Shown here piece after piece: positions 17,179 to 25,473 of a stretch of DNA of 64,000 bases. Made by a program: the position numbers and the translations under genes. The notes under the pieces are model-generated. The model did not search any database. It saw nothing but the letters and a program-made list of their open reading frames with translations, and was not told the origin of the DNA. Every line of letters starts with the position of its first letter. Positions within the stretch are counted from its first letter, which is position 1. This stretch comes from DASYKS01 sp035995205 (GTDB lineage: Bacteria > Acidobacteriota > Thermoanaerobaculia > Multivoradales > UBA5704). The stretch covers positions 1-64,000 of the forward strand of contig DASYKS010000075.1 of assembly GCA_035995205.1 (NCBI GenBank), given 5' to 3'.

Positions 17179-17260
17179 GCTTATCCCCTTTTGCCGAACC
17201 CCCGTGTCGAGGGTGAGGCTCGATCCAATAATCGATCCAACAAGGGGAGAAAAAACCGTC

Positions 17261-17602
17261 ATGCGTAAGCACACGTCCCTCTCGCTCGTCTTCGCCCTCG
17301 CCCTGATCGCCGTTCTGATGGCCGCCCCGTCCTTCGCCGCCGGGACCTGGACCGGTTGGATCACCGACAGCCATTGCGGAGCCAAGGGAGCGAACGCCAA
17401 GCACACGAAGGCCTGCGCCGAGAAGTGCGCCCACGAGAAAGACGGCAAGGTGGTCTTCTACAACAACGCCGACCAGAAGATCTACGACATCGACAAGACC
17501 GACCTCGCCCTGGAACACGTCGGCCACGAAGTGACCGTCACCGGCACCCTGACCGGCACGTCGATCAAGGTCGATTCGATCGCTCCCACCGCTACGAAGT
17601 AG
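17261..17602 (+). CDS. small secreted DUF5818-like protein
   Basis: A 113-residue protein with a classical signal peptide (cut after PSFAA). The mature part begins GTWTGWITDSHCGAKGA, contains Cys residues in DSHC and ACAEKC, then GKVVFYNNADQKIYDID and a beta-rich HEVTVTGTLTGTSIKVDSI. This matches the DUF5818-like group; function is unknown. The paired Cys may form disulfides or hold a ligand. The stop codon lies inside the left arm of a palindromic repeat. Confidence 0.75.
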   Translation: MRKHTSLSLVFALALIAVLMAAPSFAAGTWTGWITDSHCGAKGANAKHTKACAEKCAHEKDGKVVFYNNADQKIYDIDKTDLALEHVGHEVTVTGTLTGTSIKVDSIAPTATK

Positions 17603-17673
17603 GGGCGGCCCTATGTGGCCGCCTACGATGGCGGTCACGTCCAACGAGGGCAGGCACGTAGGCCTGCCCCTAC
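17599..17673. repeat. palindromic dispersed element with GTAGGGGC/GCCCCTAC ends
   Basis: The ends GTAGGGGC and GCCCCTAC are inverted, with inner GGCCC..GGCC and CAGGC..GCCTG pairings. It starts within the stop codon of the upstream gene. A related GC-rich hairpin (GGGGCGGCCC, then GGCCGCCC) follows at about 17702-17728. Same style as the element at 62071-62138. Confidence 0.6.
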
Positions 17674-17797
17674 ATTCCCCAATGAATTCCGATGCGGACG
17701 GAGGGGCGGCCCGCCGTAATGGCCGCCCTTGACCGCCATGGTATTTTTCTCTCGGTTCGCGCGCCTCGCGCCAACCCCCACGAACTGAGACGAATCC

Positions 17798-19468
17798 ATG
17801 AGCGAACCCGCCCCCCTCGCCGCCTCCTCGCGGCCCGAGCAGATCTTCCCAGTCCTCACGGCCGAACAGATCGCCCGCGTCGCGGCGCACGGCAAGGAGC
17901 GCCGGGGCGAGCGCGGCGAGGTGCTGGTCGAGCCCGGGGACCGGTTGGTGCCGTTCTTCGTCATTACCTCCGGCTCGATCGAGGTCGTTCGCCCGTTCGG
18001 AACGACGGAAACGACCGTCGTGGTCCACCACCCCGGGCAATTCACCGGCGAGATCAACATGCTCTCGGGCCGCCCGTCGCTGATCCGCGCGCGCTTCGGC
18101 GAACCGGGCACGGTGATCGAGCTGGATCACGACGAGCTGCTCGCCCTCGTGCAGAACGACTCCGAGCTGGGCGAGATATTCCTCCGGGCCTTCATCCTGC
18201 GCCGCGTCGAGCTGCTCGCCCAAGGGCTCGGCGACGTCGTGCTGATCGGCTCGATGCATTGCTCGGGGACGCTGCGCATCCAGGAATTCCTCACTCGCAA
18301 CGGCCATCCGTACGCCTTCATCGACCTCGACCAGGAGGACGACGTCCAGCGCCTGCTCGACCGCTTCCACGTCGCGTTCGCCGACATCCCCGTCCTGATC
18401 TGCCGGGGCGAGACGGTGCTCCGCAATCCAAGCAACGAGAAGATCGCCGGCTGTCTCGGCTTCAACGATTCGATCGACCCGAGCAAGATCCGCGACCTGG
18501 TGGTGATCGGTGCCGGCCCGGCCGGGCTCGCGGCGGCGGTCTACGGCGCGTCGGAAGGGTTGGAGGTTCTGGTTCTCGAAACCAACGCGCCGGGCGGCCA
18601 GGCCGGCTCGTCTTCGAAGATCGAGAATTACCTCGGCTTTCCGACCGGCATCTCCGGGCAGGAGCTGGCGGGGCGCGCTTACACCCAATCTCAGAAGTTC
18701 GGTGCCGAGCTGATGGTCGCAACGAGCGCCAAGCGCCTCTCGTGCGAACGGAAACCCTATGCCTTGGAGCTCAAGGACGGCACCCGCGTCCTCGCCCGTT
18801 CGGTGATCATCGCGTCGGGCGCCGAATACCGCCGGCCGGATCTCGAAAATCTTTCGCAGTTCGAAGGCTCCGGCATCTATTACGGCGCGACGTTCATCGA
18901 AGCGAAGCTCTGCGGCGACGACGAGGTGATCATCGTCGGAGGCGGCAACTCCGCCGGCCAGGCCGCGGTGTTCCTCGCCCAGACCGCGCGGAAGGTCTAC
19001 ATGCTGGTCCGCAAGACCGGCCTGGCGGAAACCATGTCGCGCTATCTGATCCGCCGGATCGAGGACAGCCCGAAGATCGATCTGCGCCCGCGCACCGAGA
19101 TCGTGGCCCTGGAAGGGGGTCAGCGCCTCGAACGGGTCCGGATGAAGAATCAAGAGACGGGAACCGAGGAGACCCACGAGATCGGCCACGTCTTCCTGAT
19201 GACCGGTGCCAAACCGAGCACCGAATGGCTCGACGGCTGTGTCGCCCGCGACGCGAAAGGCTTCATCAAGACCGGAACGAACCTGTCGCCGGACGACCTG
19301 CTCGACGCCCGCTGGCCGCTCCCCCGCGCGCCTCATCTGCTGGAGACCAACCTGCCCGGAGTGTTCGCGGTGGGCGACGTCCGTTCCGGCAGCATCAAGC
19401 GCGTGGCTTCCGCGGTCGGCGAAGGCTCGATCGCCATCTCGTTCGTCCACCAGGTACTCCACGAGTAG
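17798..19468 (+). CDS. cNMP-binding / glutaredoxin-like / thioredoxin reductase-like fusion
   Basis: A 556-residue three-part protein. Residues 14-140 form a cyclic-nucleotide-binding beta-roll (FFVITSGSIEVV, PGQFTGEINMLSGRPS). Residues 146-222 are glutaredoxin-like with a single Cys155 in GSMHCSGT. Residues 232-556 are a flavoprotein with two dinucleotide sites (VVIGAGPAGLAA, IVGGGNSAGQAA) and the C-terminal GVFAVGDVRSGSIKR. At the place where thioredoxin reductase carries CxxC, this protein reads YYGATFIEAKLC, so the classical redox pair is missing. Electrons may pass to the internal Grx-like domain instead; that is inference. The next gene, nine bases on, is a zf-UBP protein, probably co-transcribed. 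Confidence 0.85.
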   Translation: MSEPAPLAASSRPEQIFPVLTAEQIARVAAHGKERRGERGEVLVEPGDRLVPFFVITSGSIEVVRPFGTTETTVVVHHPGQFTGEINMLSGRPSLIRARFGEPGTVIELDHDELLALVQNDSELGEIFLRAFILRRVELLAQGLGDVVLIGSMHCSGTLRIQEFLTRNGHPYAFIDLDQEDDVQRLLDRFHVAFADIPVLICRGETVLRNPSNEKIAGCLGFNDSIDPSKIRDLVVIGAGPAGLAAAVYGASEGLEVLVLETNAPGGQAGSSSKIENYLGFPTGISGQELAGRAYTQSQKFGAELMVATSAKRLSCERKPYALELKDGTRVLARSVIIASGAEYRRPDLENLSQFEGSGIYYGATFIEAKLCGDDEVIIVGGGNSAGQAAVFLAQTARKVYMLVRKTGLAETMSRYLIRRIEDSPKIDLRPRTEIVALEGGQRLERVRMKNQETGTEETHEIGHVFLMTGAKPSTEWLDGCVARDAKGFIKTGTNLSPDDLLDARWPLPRAPHLLETNLPGVFAVGDVRSGSIKRVASAVGEGSIAISFVHQVLHE

Positions 19469-19477
19469 GAGAAGAAG

Positions 19478-19753
19478 ATGCCGAACGGAACCTGTGACCA
19501 TCTGGGCGCAATCAACATCAAGAAGATCGTCCACCCCAAAACGCACGAGTGCGCCGAATGCGTGAAGATCGGCGGCCGCTGGGTCCATCTGCGGACCTGC
19601 CAGACGTGCGGCGTCACCCTCTGCTGCGACAGCTCGCCAAACCAACACGCGAGCCACCACGCGCACGACAGCGGGCACCCCGTGATCGCGTCGGCCGAGC
19701 GCGGCGAGCGCTGGCTCTACTGCTACCCGAACGACGCGTTTCTGGAGTATTGA
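19478..19753 (+). CDS. zf-UBP zinc finger protein
   Basis: A 91-residue protein with the ubiquitin-protease-type zinc finger: Cys/His ligands in CDHLG, CAECVKIGG, LRTCQTCGVTLCCDSS and HASHHAHDSGHPV. In eukaryotes this domain binds ubiquitin C-termini, but bacteria with this gene lack ubiquitin. It often follows oxidoreductase genes of the upstream type. GGAGAAG before the ATG and the 9-bp gap suggest one operon. The molecular role is unknown. Confidence 0.85.
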   Translation: MPNGTCDHLGAINIKKIVHPKTHECAECVKIGGRWVHLRTCQTCGVTLCCDSSPNQHASHHAHDSGHPVIASAERGERWLYCYPNDAFLEY

Positions 19754-19755
19754 TT

Positions 19756-19824
19756 CCTGGGTGCGCGGGCGTCTCGCCCGCCATCTTCACGCCAAGGGGC
19801 GGGCCGGAGGCCCGCGCACCCAGG
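19756..19824. repeat. 69-bp palindromic dispersed repeat, copy 2 (inverted relative to copy 1)
   Basis: Same length and same perfect 15-bp arms as the copy at 7770-7838, but the inner half-sites are swapped, so it lies in the opposite orientation. It fills nearly the whole gap between the zf-UBP gene and the DUF885 gene. Confidence 0.85.
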
Positions 19825-19840
19825 CTACAATCGCCCCGCC

Positions 19841-21145
19841 ATGCGATCGATCCTCTCCCTCCTCTTAGCCGTAGCCCTCCTCACCGCCTGCACGTCTTCC
19901 TCTCCTGCACCCACCCGCTCCGGAGCTTCCGCGATGGACGACACCGCAAGCGCCTATGTCCGCCTCGTGCTCGCCGTGGGGGTCCACGACGGGAATTACG
20001 TCGATGCCTATTACGGTCCGGCCGAAGTGCGTACCCAGGTGGAAGCCGAGAAGCTGCCGCTGCCGGAGATCCGTACCCGCGCCGAGCGCCTCCGCGCCGG
20101 GCTTGCCGGGATCTCGCCCGCGAAAGACGATCCGCTGATCGAGCTGCGCCATCGCTATCTCGAACGCCAGCTCGGCTCGCTGATCGCCCACGTCGAGCAG
20201 CTGGAAGGAAAGAAGCGGAGCTTCGACGAGGAGTCCTTGGCCCTCTACGACGCAGTGGCCCCCAAGCAGACCGAAAAGGATTTCGACCCGGTCCTCGCCG
20301 AGCTGGAGCGGACGGTACCGGGCACGGGACCCTTGGGCGATCGCATCCAAGCCTTCCGCGACCAGTTCACGATTCCCGCCGATAAAGTGGACGCCGTCTT
20401 CCAGGCCGCGATCCACGAATGCCGCGCCCGCACACTCGCCCACCTTTCGCTTCCCGCCAACGAGAGCTTCGAGGTCGAATACGTGAAGGGCAAGCCCTGG
20501 AGCGCCTACAACTGGTACAAGGGCGACCTCCACAGCCTGATCCAGGTAAACACCGAGCTGCCGATCCTGATCGACCGCGCGATCGACCTCGCCTGCCACG
20601 AGGGCTACCCCGGCCACCACGTCTACAACGCGCTGCTCGAAAAGAACCTGGTGCGCGATCGCGGCTGGGTCGAGTTCACGGTCTACCCGCTCTTTTCGCC
20701 CCAATCGCTGATCGCCGAAGGGACCGCGAACTACGGCATCGAAGTCGCCTTCCCGGGGCACGAACGAACCGACTTCGAGCGCGACGTCCTCTACCCGATC
20801 GCCGGCCTCGACCCGAGCCAAGCCGAGACCTATACAGAAACTCTCCAGCTGGTCGGTAAGCTCGACTACGCGGGCAACACCGCGGCCCGCCGCTATCTGG
20901 ACGGAGAGATCGACGCTGCCCAAGCGGCAGAATGGCTCACACGCTACGCCCTCTCCTCCCCCGCCCGCTCCAAACAGCGCGTCACCTTCTTCGACACCTA
21001 CCGGAGCTACGTCATCAACTACAACCTCGGCCGGGATCTCGTGCGGACGTATGTGGAAGGAAAGAGCGGCGGGGACCCCGAAAAGCGGTGGCAGGTGTTT
21101 GGGGAGCTGATTTCGTCGCCAAGGTTGCCTTCGGGGTTGCGGTAA
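19841..21145 (+). CDS. DUF885-family metallopeptidase-like lipoprotein
   Basis: A 434-residue protein with a lipoprotein signal (MRSILSLLLAVALLTAC, Cys17). The body is helical, and residues near 258 hold HEGYPGHH, the zinc-binding HExxPGHH-type motif of DUF885, with a downstream Glu in AEGTANYGIEVAFP as the likely third ligand. It is probably a surface or periplasmic zinc peptidase; the substrate is unknown. The last nine residues (SPRLPSGLR) are encoded by a sequence shared with the leader of the array at 27.8 kb, so the true C-terminus may have been replaced. Confidence 0.82.
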   Translation: MRSILSLLLAVALLTACTSSSPAPTRSGASAMDDTASAYVRLVLAVGVHDGNYVDAYYGPAEVRTQVEAEKLPLPEIRTRAERLRAGLAGISPAKDDPLIELRHRYLERQLGSLIAHVEQLEGKKRSFDEESLALYDAVAPKQTEKDFDPVLAELERTVPGTGPLGDRIQAFRDQFTIPADKVDAVFQAAIHECRARTLAHLSLPANESFEVEYVKGKPWSAYNWYKGDLHSLIQVNTELPILIDRAIDLACHEGYPGHHVYNALLEKNLVRDRGWVEFTVYPLFSPQSLIAEGTANYGIEVAFPGHERTDFERDVLYPIAGLDPSQAETYTETLQLVGKLDYAGNTAARRYLDGEIDAAQAAEWLTRYALSSPARSKQRVTFFDTYRSYVINYNLGRDLVRTYVEGKSGGDPEKRWQVFGELISSPRLPSGLR

Positions 21146-21189
21146 GGTTTGCGCCGCCGGTCCAATCGGCTCCTCACACTGCCCCACGA

Positions 21190-21672
21190 GTCGGACGGCC
21201 GAGCCGAACGGTCGGACGACTCGCGCCACTTGTGGGACGACCCAGCTCAGCGGTCGGACAATCCGCTCCACCCGCAGGACGGCTGAGGCGAGCGGTTGGA
21301 CGGTTCGCGCCACGGGTGAGCTGGCCCAGCCCAGTGGTGAGCTGGCCCAGCCCAGTAGTGAGCTGGCTCAGCCCGGTAGTGAGCTGGCCCAGATCAGTAG
21401 TGAGCTGGCCCAGCCCAGTAGTGAGCTGGCTCAGCCCAGTAGTGAGCTGGCTCAGCCCGGTAGTGAGCTGGCCCAGCCCAGTAGTGAGCTGGCTCAGCCC
21501 GGTAGTGAGCTGGCTCAGCCCAGTAGTGAGCTGGCTCAGCCCAGAAGTGAGCTGGCCCAGATCAGTAGTGAGCTGGCCCAGTCCAGTGGTGAGCTGGCCC
21601 AGCCCAGGAGTGAGCTGGCCCTGATCAGTGGTGAGCTGGCCCGTCTCAGCGGTGGGCCGGACCCCCTACGCG
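21190..21672. repeat. tandem array of 23 in-phase 21-bp units
   Basis: Sixteen well-conserved units (GTGAGCTGGCYCAGCCCAGTA type) occupy 21316-21651. Six diverged units of the GTCGGACGRC type precede them from 21190, and one diverged unit (GTGGGCCGGAC) follows, all in exact 21-bp register. The array abuts the 3' end of the XRE gene on the minus strand. There are no unique spacers, so it is not a CRISPR. One frame is open but has no start signal and stops inside unit 15. Confidence 0.95.
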
Positions 21673-22499
21673 TCGGCGGGCACGAATTCGGCGATCCGAC
21701 CGATGTCGAGATCGTCGGTGCCGTCCCCTGCCCTCCAAAGCGCTGTCGCCCGGCCGAGTTTCTCGGTGGCCTCTTCGGTTTCCCCGGCGAGACCGTCGGC
21801 GCGGGCGGCGCAGGCGAGGGCGAAGGCGGTCAAGCGCTGGCGTAGCACGTCGGTTCCGGGGGCAGTCTCGGCGACCGAGAGCGCCAGGTCGGCGAGAGCC
21901 TGCCCGTCCTCCGGCACGCGAAGCCCGGCGTCGAGGCTCTCATCGCAAAGCCGCTCGCAAAAAGCCCAAGTTTGGAATTCCTCGCCATGCTCGATCACCA
22001 GACGGCGAATGCGATCCGGCAAGGGCTCGAATTTGTTCCAGAGCGCCCGCGCCTCGCTTCGCGCCTCTTTGGGCGTAGGCGGTGGCGGCGGGGCGTTCAG
22101 CTCCGCTTCCAGCTCGACCAGGTATTGATGGATCTCGGGTTGGAGCTCTTCGGCGATCTCCGCCGCCAGCTCGGCCATGTCTTCCCCTAGGCCGGCTTCC
22201 GAGGCTTCCAGGTCACCCTTTTCGCCTATAGGGCTCTTCCCTTCGCTCTCGGCGCAGATGGCGCGGTAGAGCGCGAGGAGTTGATCGAGCCGTTCGGGCG
22301 AAACGCCGACTCCCGCGGCCAGTCGTTCGAGCGTCGGCCGGAGCGGTTGGATCTTTCCCTGCTCGTAGCGGGAGATGCGTTTCTGGTCGATCCCGGTCCG
22401 TTCGCTCAATGAGGCCTGGTGTCGGCCCGCCAGATAGCGGAGAAAGATCACCACCAGTCCCGCCGCCCGGCGATCCAAGGCGTCGTTCAGATCCTTCAT
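21666..22499 (-). CDS. XRE-family regulator, shortened paralogue of the gene at 23051
   Basis: The start ATG gives MKDLNDALDRRAAGL. Residues 24-65 are an XRE helix-turn-helix (LSERTGIDQKRISRYEQGKI). The C-terminal half (FQTWAFCERLCDES through ATALWRAG) aligns with the matching region of the second XRE gene (YQTWAVVERLCEES through AEVLLRAE). Here the protein ends soon after that segment, while the paralogue continues with about 220 residues of TPR-like helices. The end lies at the border of the 21-bp array, so it may be truncated by array growth. DNA binding is expected; target and ligand are unknown. Confidence 0.75.
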   Translation of the reverse strand: MKDLNDALDRRAAGLVVIFLRYLAGRHQASLSERTGIDQKRISRYEQGKIQPLRPTLERLAAGVGVSPERLDQLLALYRAICAESEGKSPIGEKGDLEASEAGLGEDMAELAAEIAEELQPEIHQYLVELEAELNAPPPPPTPKEARSEARALWNKFEPLPDRIRRLVIEHGEEFQTWAFCERLCDESLDAGLRVPEDGQALADLALSVAETAPGTDVLRQRLTAFALACAARADGLAGETEEATEKLGRATALWRAGDGTDDLDIGRIAEFVPADA

Positions 22500-22701
22500 G
22501 TCATCGCTCCCAGGTTCTGGAAGGAATGGTACCGAAGGAAGTGCCGGAGCGGGAGTTGCTCCTAAGATAGGCCTACCGTACGCCCCGCAGCACGAAATCT
22601 TGCGTGAGTCCTGCGCTTGGCGCACCTTGGAAGTCGATGAAGGGGTGCCCGCTCGGCCATGAAGGCCGTGACGCAAGGTCCCTTCGGAATAGGAGTCGGT
22701 C

Positions 22702-23031
22702 ATGTCCGCTTCGTCATTCCGCCGCCTGCCGTTCTTGTTTCTCGTCGCCGCTCTCGCCTTCCCGAGCCAGGCTGCCGCGGTGACTTGGGATCTCGGGAAC
22801 TTGCTCTCCAAGGCCCAGGGAATCTTTTCCGCGCTGTGGGCGCCGGTCGGATGCGAGATCGAACCCAGCGGCCGTTGCGGCGCTGCACCGAGCCCCGTGT
22901 TGAGAGAGCACGGCTGTGAGATTAATTCGGACGGCCGGTGCGCTTCTGGGCCGGCGAGCGGTGGAAACCGTCAACCCCTTTTGGGCGAGATAGGTTGCGA
23001 AATCGAACCGGATGGCCGTTGCCGGTCGTAA
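22702..23031 (+). CDS. small secreted protein with three CEIxxxGRC repeats
   Basis: A 109-residue protein. Residues 1-26 are a signal peptide (cut near PSQAAA). The mature part has three similar blocks, GCEIEPSGRC, GCEINSDGRC and GCEIEPDGRC, each a C-x7-C pair (Cys 51/59, 72/80, 99/107), separated by Pro/Gly/Ser-rich linkers. A GGAG motif precedes the ATG. It lies between two XRE-type regulators, divergent from one and convergent with the other. The repeated, exported, Cys-bounded blocks look like a precursor of small cyclic peptides, but no such family is known to me. Function unknown. Confidence 0.65.
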   Translation: MSASSFRRLPFLFLVAALAFPSQAAAVTWDLGNLLSKAQGIFSALWAPVGCEIEPSGRCGAAPSPVLREHGCEINSDGRCASGPASGGNRQPLLGEIGCEIEPDGRCRS

Positions 23032-23050
23032 TTGAGAACCACTTGAAGGT

Positions 23051-24514
23051 TTACGGGGCCTCTACATCCTCCCCCCGGGCCCGGCGCAGCTCCCGGACGA
23101 GATGTTGCGCGGTCGTGGCTGAAGCCGCTTCCTTCCGGGCGGCCTCCCAGAATAGCCGGATCGCAGCCAACAACTCCTCCGGGAGCGTGAGTGCGACAAA
23201 GACTCCGACCGAAGCCGTCGCGAGCACTTTGACCTCCCGGGTCTGGCCTTGTTCCAGCTCGATGCTCGCCAGTTCAAGAACGGCAAGCGCCGCGTCGAGC
23301 CAGAGTCGCCGCTGAGCGAGAAACTCCCAAACTTCGCGGAGAGCCACCGATGCCTCGGGTAGCTTTCCTGTTGCCGCAGCGACTCTTGCAATCAACCAGC
23401 GGAGCCGTACCATGTCGAGATTGCGGCCAAGCTGCAAGGCAGCCGTGCGGAGAGCATCGAGCTTTGGGACGATCGCGGCGCCTTCGCCAGCTTCGCACAT
23501 ATAGGCCGCCTCGTTGAAAGCGATAGCCCAGCGCAAGCGCGAGTCGCCCGCGGATTCGGCGCACCGTCTCGCTTCGGCTAACGAGTCGAGTGCCTCGCCA
23601 AACAAGCGCTTCCGCTTCAGGACAGAAGCCCTATTGATCAAGATTCTTGCCTTCTGCAAGGGCGTTCGTGCCATCGCAAACGCCTCTTCAAGCCGGGACA
23701 GGGCGTGATCGAACTCGCCCAGGTACTTGAGGAGTACCGCGTAAAGATGCAGCGGACGAGTTTGGTCCATGGGCAATTGACTGGCTGAAACCTCGGCCCG
23801 GAGCAGCACTTCCGCCTCCGAGAAAATGATCTGAGATTGCCGGAGCTCACCCGCAGCACACCAGGCGTTCGCTTCGAAGGCTGCAGCGTAGCCCTGTAGC
23901 CAGTTGCGCCAATCTTCGGTCCCCGACATGGACGCCGCAGACCACCGCGCAAGCTGCGCGAGTCTACGGGACTCGTCCACGTCGTTCGACGCCGCCCGAG
24001 CGCTCTCCTCGCAGAGCCGCTCGACCACCGCCCAGGTCTGGTAGGACTCGACCGTCTCGACGAGCGAACGGCGATCGCCGGAGGGCACCTTCCTGAGTCG
24101 TTGCCATGCCTCGCCAGCCGCCTCACGAGCCGCGCGCCAGCGGCGGGCGCCGAGGCGCGAGCCGGTTCGATCCTGAGTCTTCTTCCGCACTCTGCGGGAA
24201 AACCGGGAAGAGACCGCTTCGATCGTCTGCCAATCCCGGCTCGGCAGATCCGCGGGCGACTCCTGGACCGGCGCGGGCGCCGGGAACTCCCCGAGCGCGG
24301 TGATCGCCCGTTCCACGTCCCCCTCTCCGATTCCGAGCACTCTCGCCAGCCGGTCGAGTAGGAACCGATCGATCGTCTGATCGCCCTTTTCCAGCCGGCA
24401 GACGGCTCCCTTGCTCAGGCGAGCCTCTCGTTCGAGCCGGGTTTGCGTCCATCCGGCCCGCTCCCGAAGATTGCGCAGCACCACGGCAAACAGCGGCACA
24501 GAATTCCGTGACAC
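23051..24514 (-). CDS. XRE-family regulator with C-terminal TPR-like domain
   Basis: A 487-residue protein. Residues 8-65 form an XRE helix-turn-helix (RAGWTQTRLEREARLSKGAV). A Pro/Ala linker follows, then a conserved helical block around residue 150 and TPR-like pairs from about 230 to 470 (KYLGEFDHALSRLEEAF, ALDSLAEARRCAESAGDS, AALRE..WEFLAQRRLW). HTH plus TPR is the architecture of the RRNPP group, which senses peptides, though the same plan also occurs in non-peptide regulators. The GTG start has GAGGAGAG about seven bases upstream. It ends 20 bp from the end of the small Cys-repeat gene. Confidence 0.78.
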   Translation of the reverse strand: MSRNSVPLFAVVLRNLRERAGWTQTRLEREARLSKGAVCRLEKGDQTIDRFLLDRLARVLGIGEGDVERAITALGEFPAPAPVQESPADLPSRDWQTIEAVSSRFSRRVRKKTQDRTGSRLGARRWRAAREAAGEAWQRLRKVPSGDRRSLVETVESYQTWAVVERLCEESARAASNDVDESRRLAQLARWSAASMSGTEDWRNWLQGYAAAFEANAWCAAGELRQSQIIFSEAEVLLRAEVSASQLPMDQTRPLHLYAVLLKYLGEFDHALSRLEEAFAMARTPLQKARILINRASVLKRKRLFGEALDSLAEARRCAESAGDSRLRWAIAFNEAAYMCEAGEGAAIVPKLDALRTAALQLGRNLDMVRLRWLIARVAAATGKLPEASVALREVWEFLAQRRLWLDAALAVLELASIELEQGQTREVKVLATASVGVFVALTLPEELLAAIRLFWEAARKEAASATTAQHLVRELRRARGEDVEAP

Positions 24515-24785
24515 GGGGGCTCTCCTCGGTCAAACCAATTGTGTGGTCTCTGCAATGTTACGGTGCCTTGGTCCGTCAATGCGAGACAGCATTACGCCGC
24601 AGTCGCCGAAAATCGCAAAAAACTGCGAAGAAGTACCCTCCGGTACGCCCCTTCACGGCCGGCGGACGAAACCGGCGACGCCCAACCAGGAATTTGCGCG
24701 AAATAGCCGTGAAGAGCACCGGAAGATACGCCTGGAAGCTCCAAGATAGCCGGGGGGAGGGCGGTCGGCTATTACCCTTCGGCGC

Positions 24786-24947
24786 ATGAGCTCCTCTCTC
24801 CCTGCCAAACCGTTCCCAGAGGGCGCCCATCTGAACCTGCGGGTCTTCGCGGCTCCGATCGCGAATGGCAACGCGGGCAAAGTCGCATTCCTCGGCCTCG
24901 TCCAGGAGCGGCGGCTCGGCCGCAAGCGGTTGGCCCAGGCGAGCTGA
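24786..24947 (+). CDS. 53-residue hypothetical protein
   Basis: An ATG-to-TGA frame (MSSSLPAKPFPEGAHL, ending KRLAQAS) with strong G/C preference in third positions, as in neighbouring genes. It ends 11 bp before the next gene, so the two may be co-transcribed. No clear Shine-Dalgarno and no known family. The rest of the 24515-24958 gap shows no other coding signal. Confidence 0.4.
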   Translation: MSSSLPAKPFPEGAHLNLRVFAAPIANGNAGKVAFLGLVQERRLGRKRLAQAS

Positions 24948-24958
24948 CGGCATCCGCC

Positions 24959-25360
24959 ATGAGCAACCCTTTCAAACGCCGTTGGGCCGAGATGGCGCCG
25001 TTTCGCGAATCGGTCCTGGTCCACTTCACCCGGCCGGGGCTTCGTCAACGGCTCCAGAACGCATGCGAAGAGATCGCCGAGGAAGCGCTGGAGATGGAAG
25101 ACGGCTCGGGTTCCGGCGAGCCGTGGCTCAAGGTAGGGTCACGCGCCGGGGTCACCGACCTCTGGTACATCCAGCAGGCATTTCTGGCGCTCGCCTCGAC
25201 GCGGCGCGTCTCCGTGGTGACGGAAGAAGAGGATCTTTTCTGCCAATACCTCGAAGAGCTGGCGGCGGACCTGGGAAGGAAGATCGCCGACCTGGAACAG
25301 CGGCTCGGACCGCCGCCGCCGGAGTTGCCCTTCGACGCGGCGCGGCGGCCTGCGAATTGA
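24959..25360 (+). CDS. 133-residue hypothetical protein
   Basis: Not recognised. The protein is mostly helical and acidic in the middle (ACEEIAEEALEMEDGSG), has a WLKVGSRAGVTDLWYIQQAF segment, and ends with a Pro-rich tail. Third-position GC and the overlap-free position after a small gene support coding. It lies just upstream of the IS66 insertion, which landed 46 bp beyond its stop and left it intact. Confidence 0.55.
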   Translation: MSNPFKRRWAEMAPFRESVLVHFTRPGLRQRLQNACEEIAEEALEMEDGSGSGEPWLKVGSRAGVTDLWYIQQAFLALASTRRVSVVTEEEDLFCQYLEELAADLGRKIADLEQRLGPPPPELPFDAARRPAN

Positions 25361-25473
25361 GGGACGCGAGTGTTCCATGAGGCGATCCCGACAAGCGATG
25401 CCGGTGTTCAACTGTATCTCCTCGCCCTACCCCGTGGGCTAGGCGACGGCCCCGACCCGAGTCGGAGCTGTTC

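Noticed and set aside
17030..19678. 882-codon minus-strand open frame
   Set aside because: It runs opposite the redox fusion, the small secreted gene and the start of gnd, with low-complexity Arg/Gly/Asp content typical of antisense frames in high-GC DNA.
20932..21624. Possible repeat protein (VGRxxxx/VSWxSPV heptads) encoded by the 21-bp array
   Set aside because: The frame starts as a shadow of the DUF885 gene, has no ribosome binding site, and stops inside unit 15; heptads simply follow from a 21-bp period.
24576..24953. Minus-strand frame in the gap before the 24786 and 24959 genes
   Set aside because: No ribosome binding site, unusual composition and no recognisable motif; a short plus-strand gene better explains part of the region.
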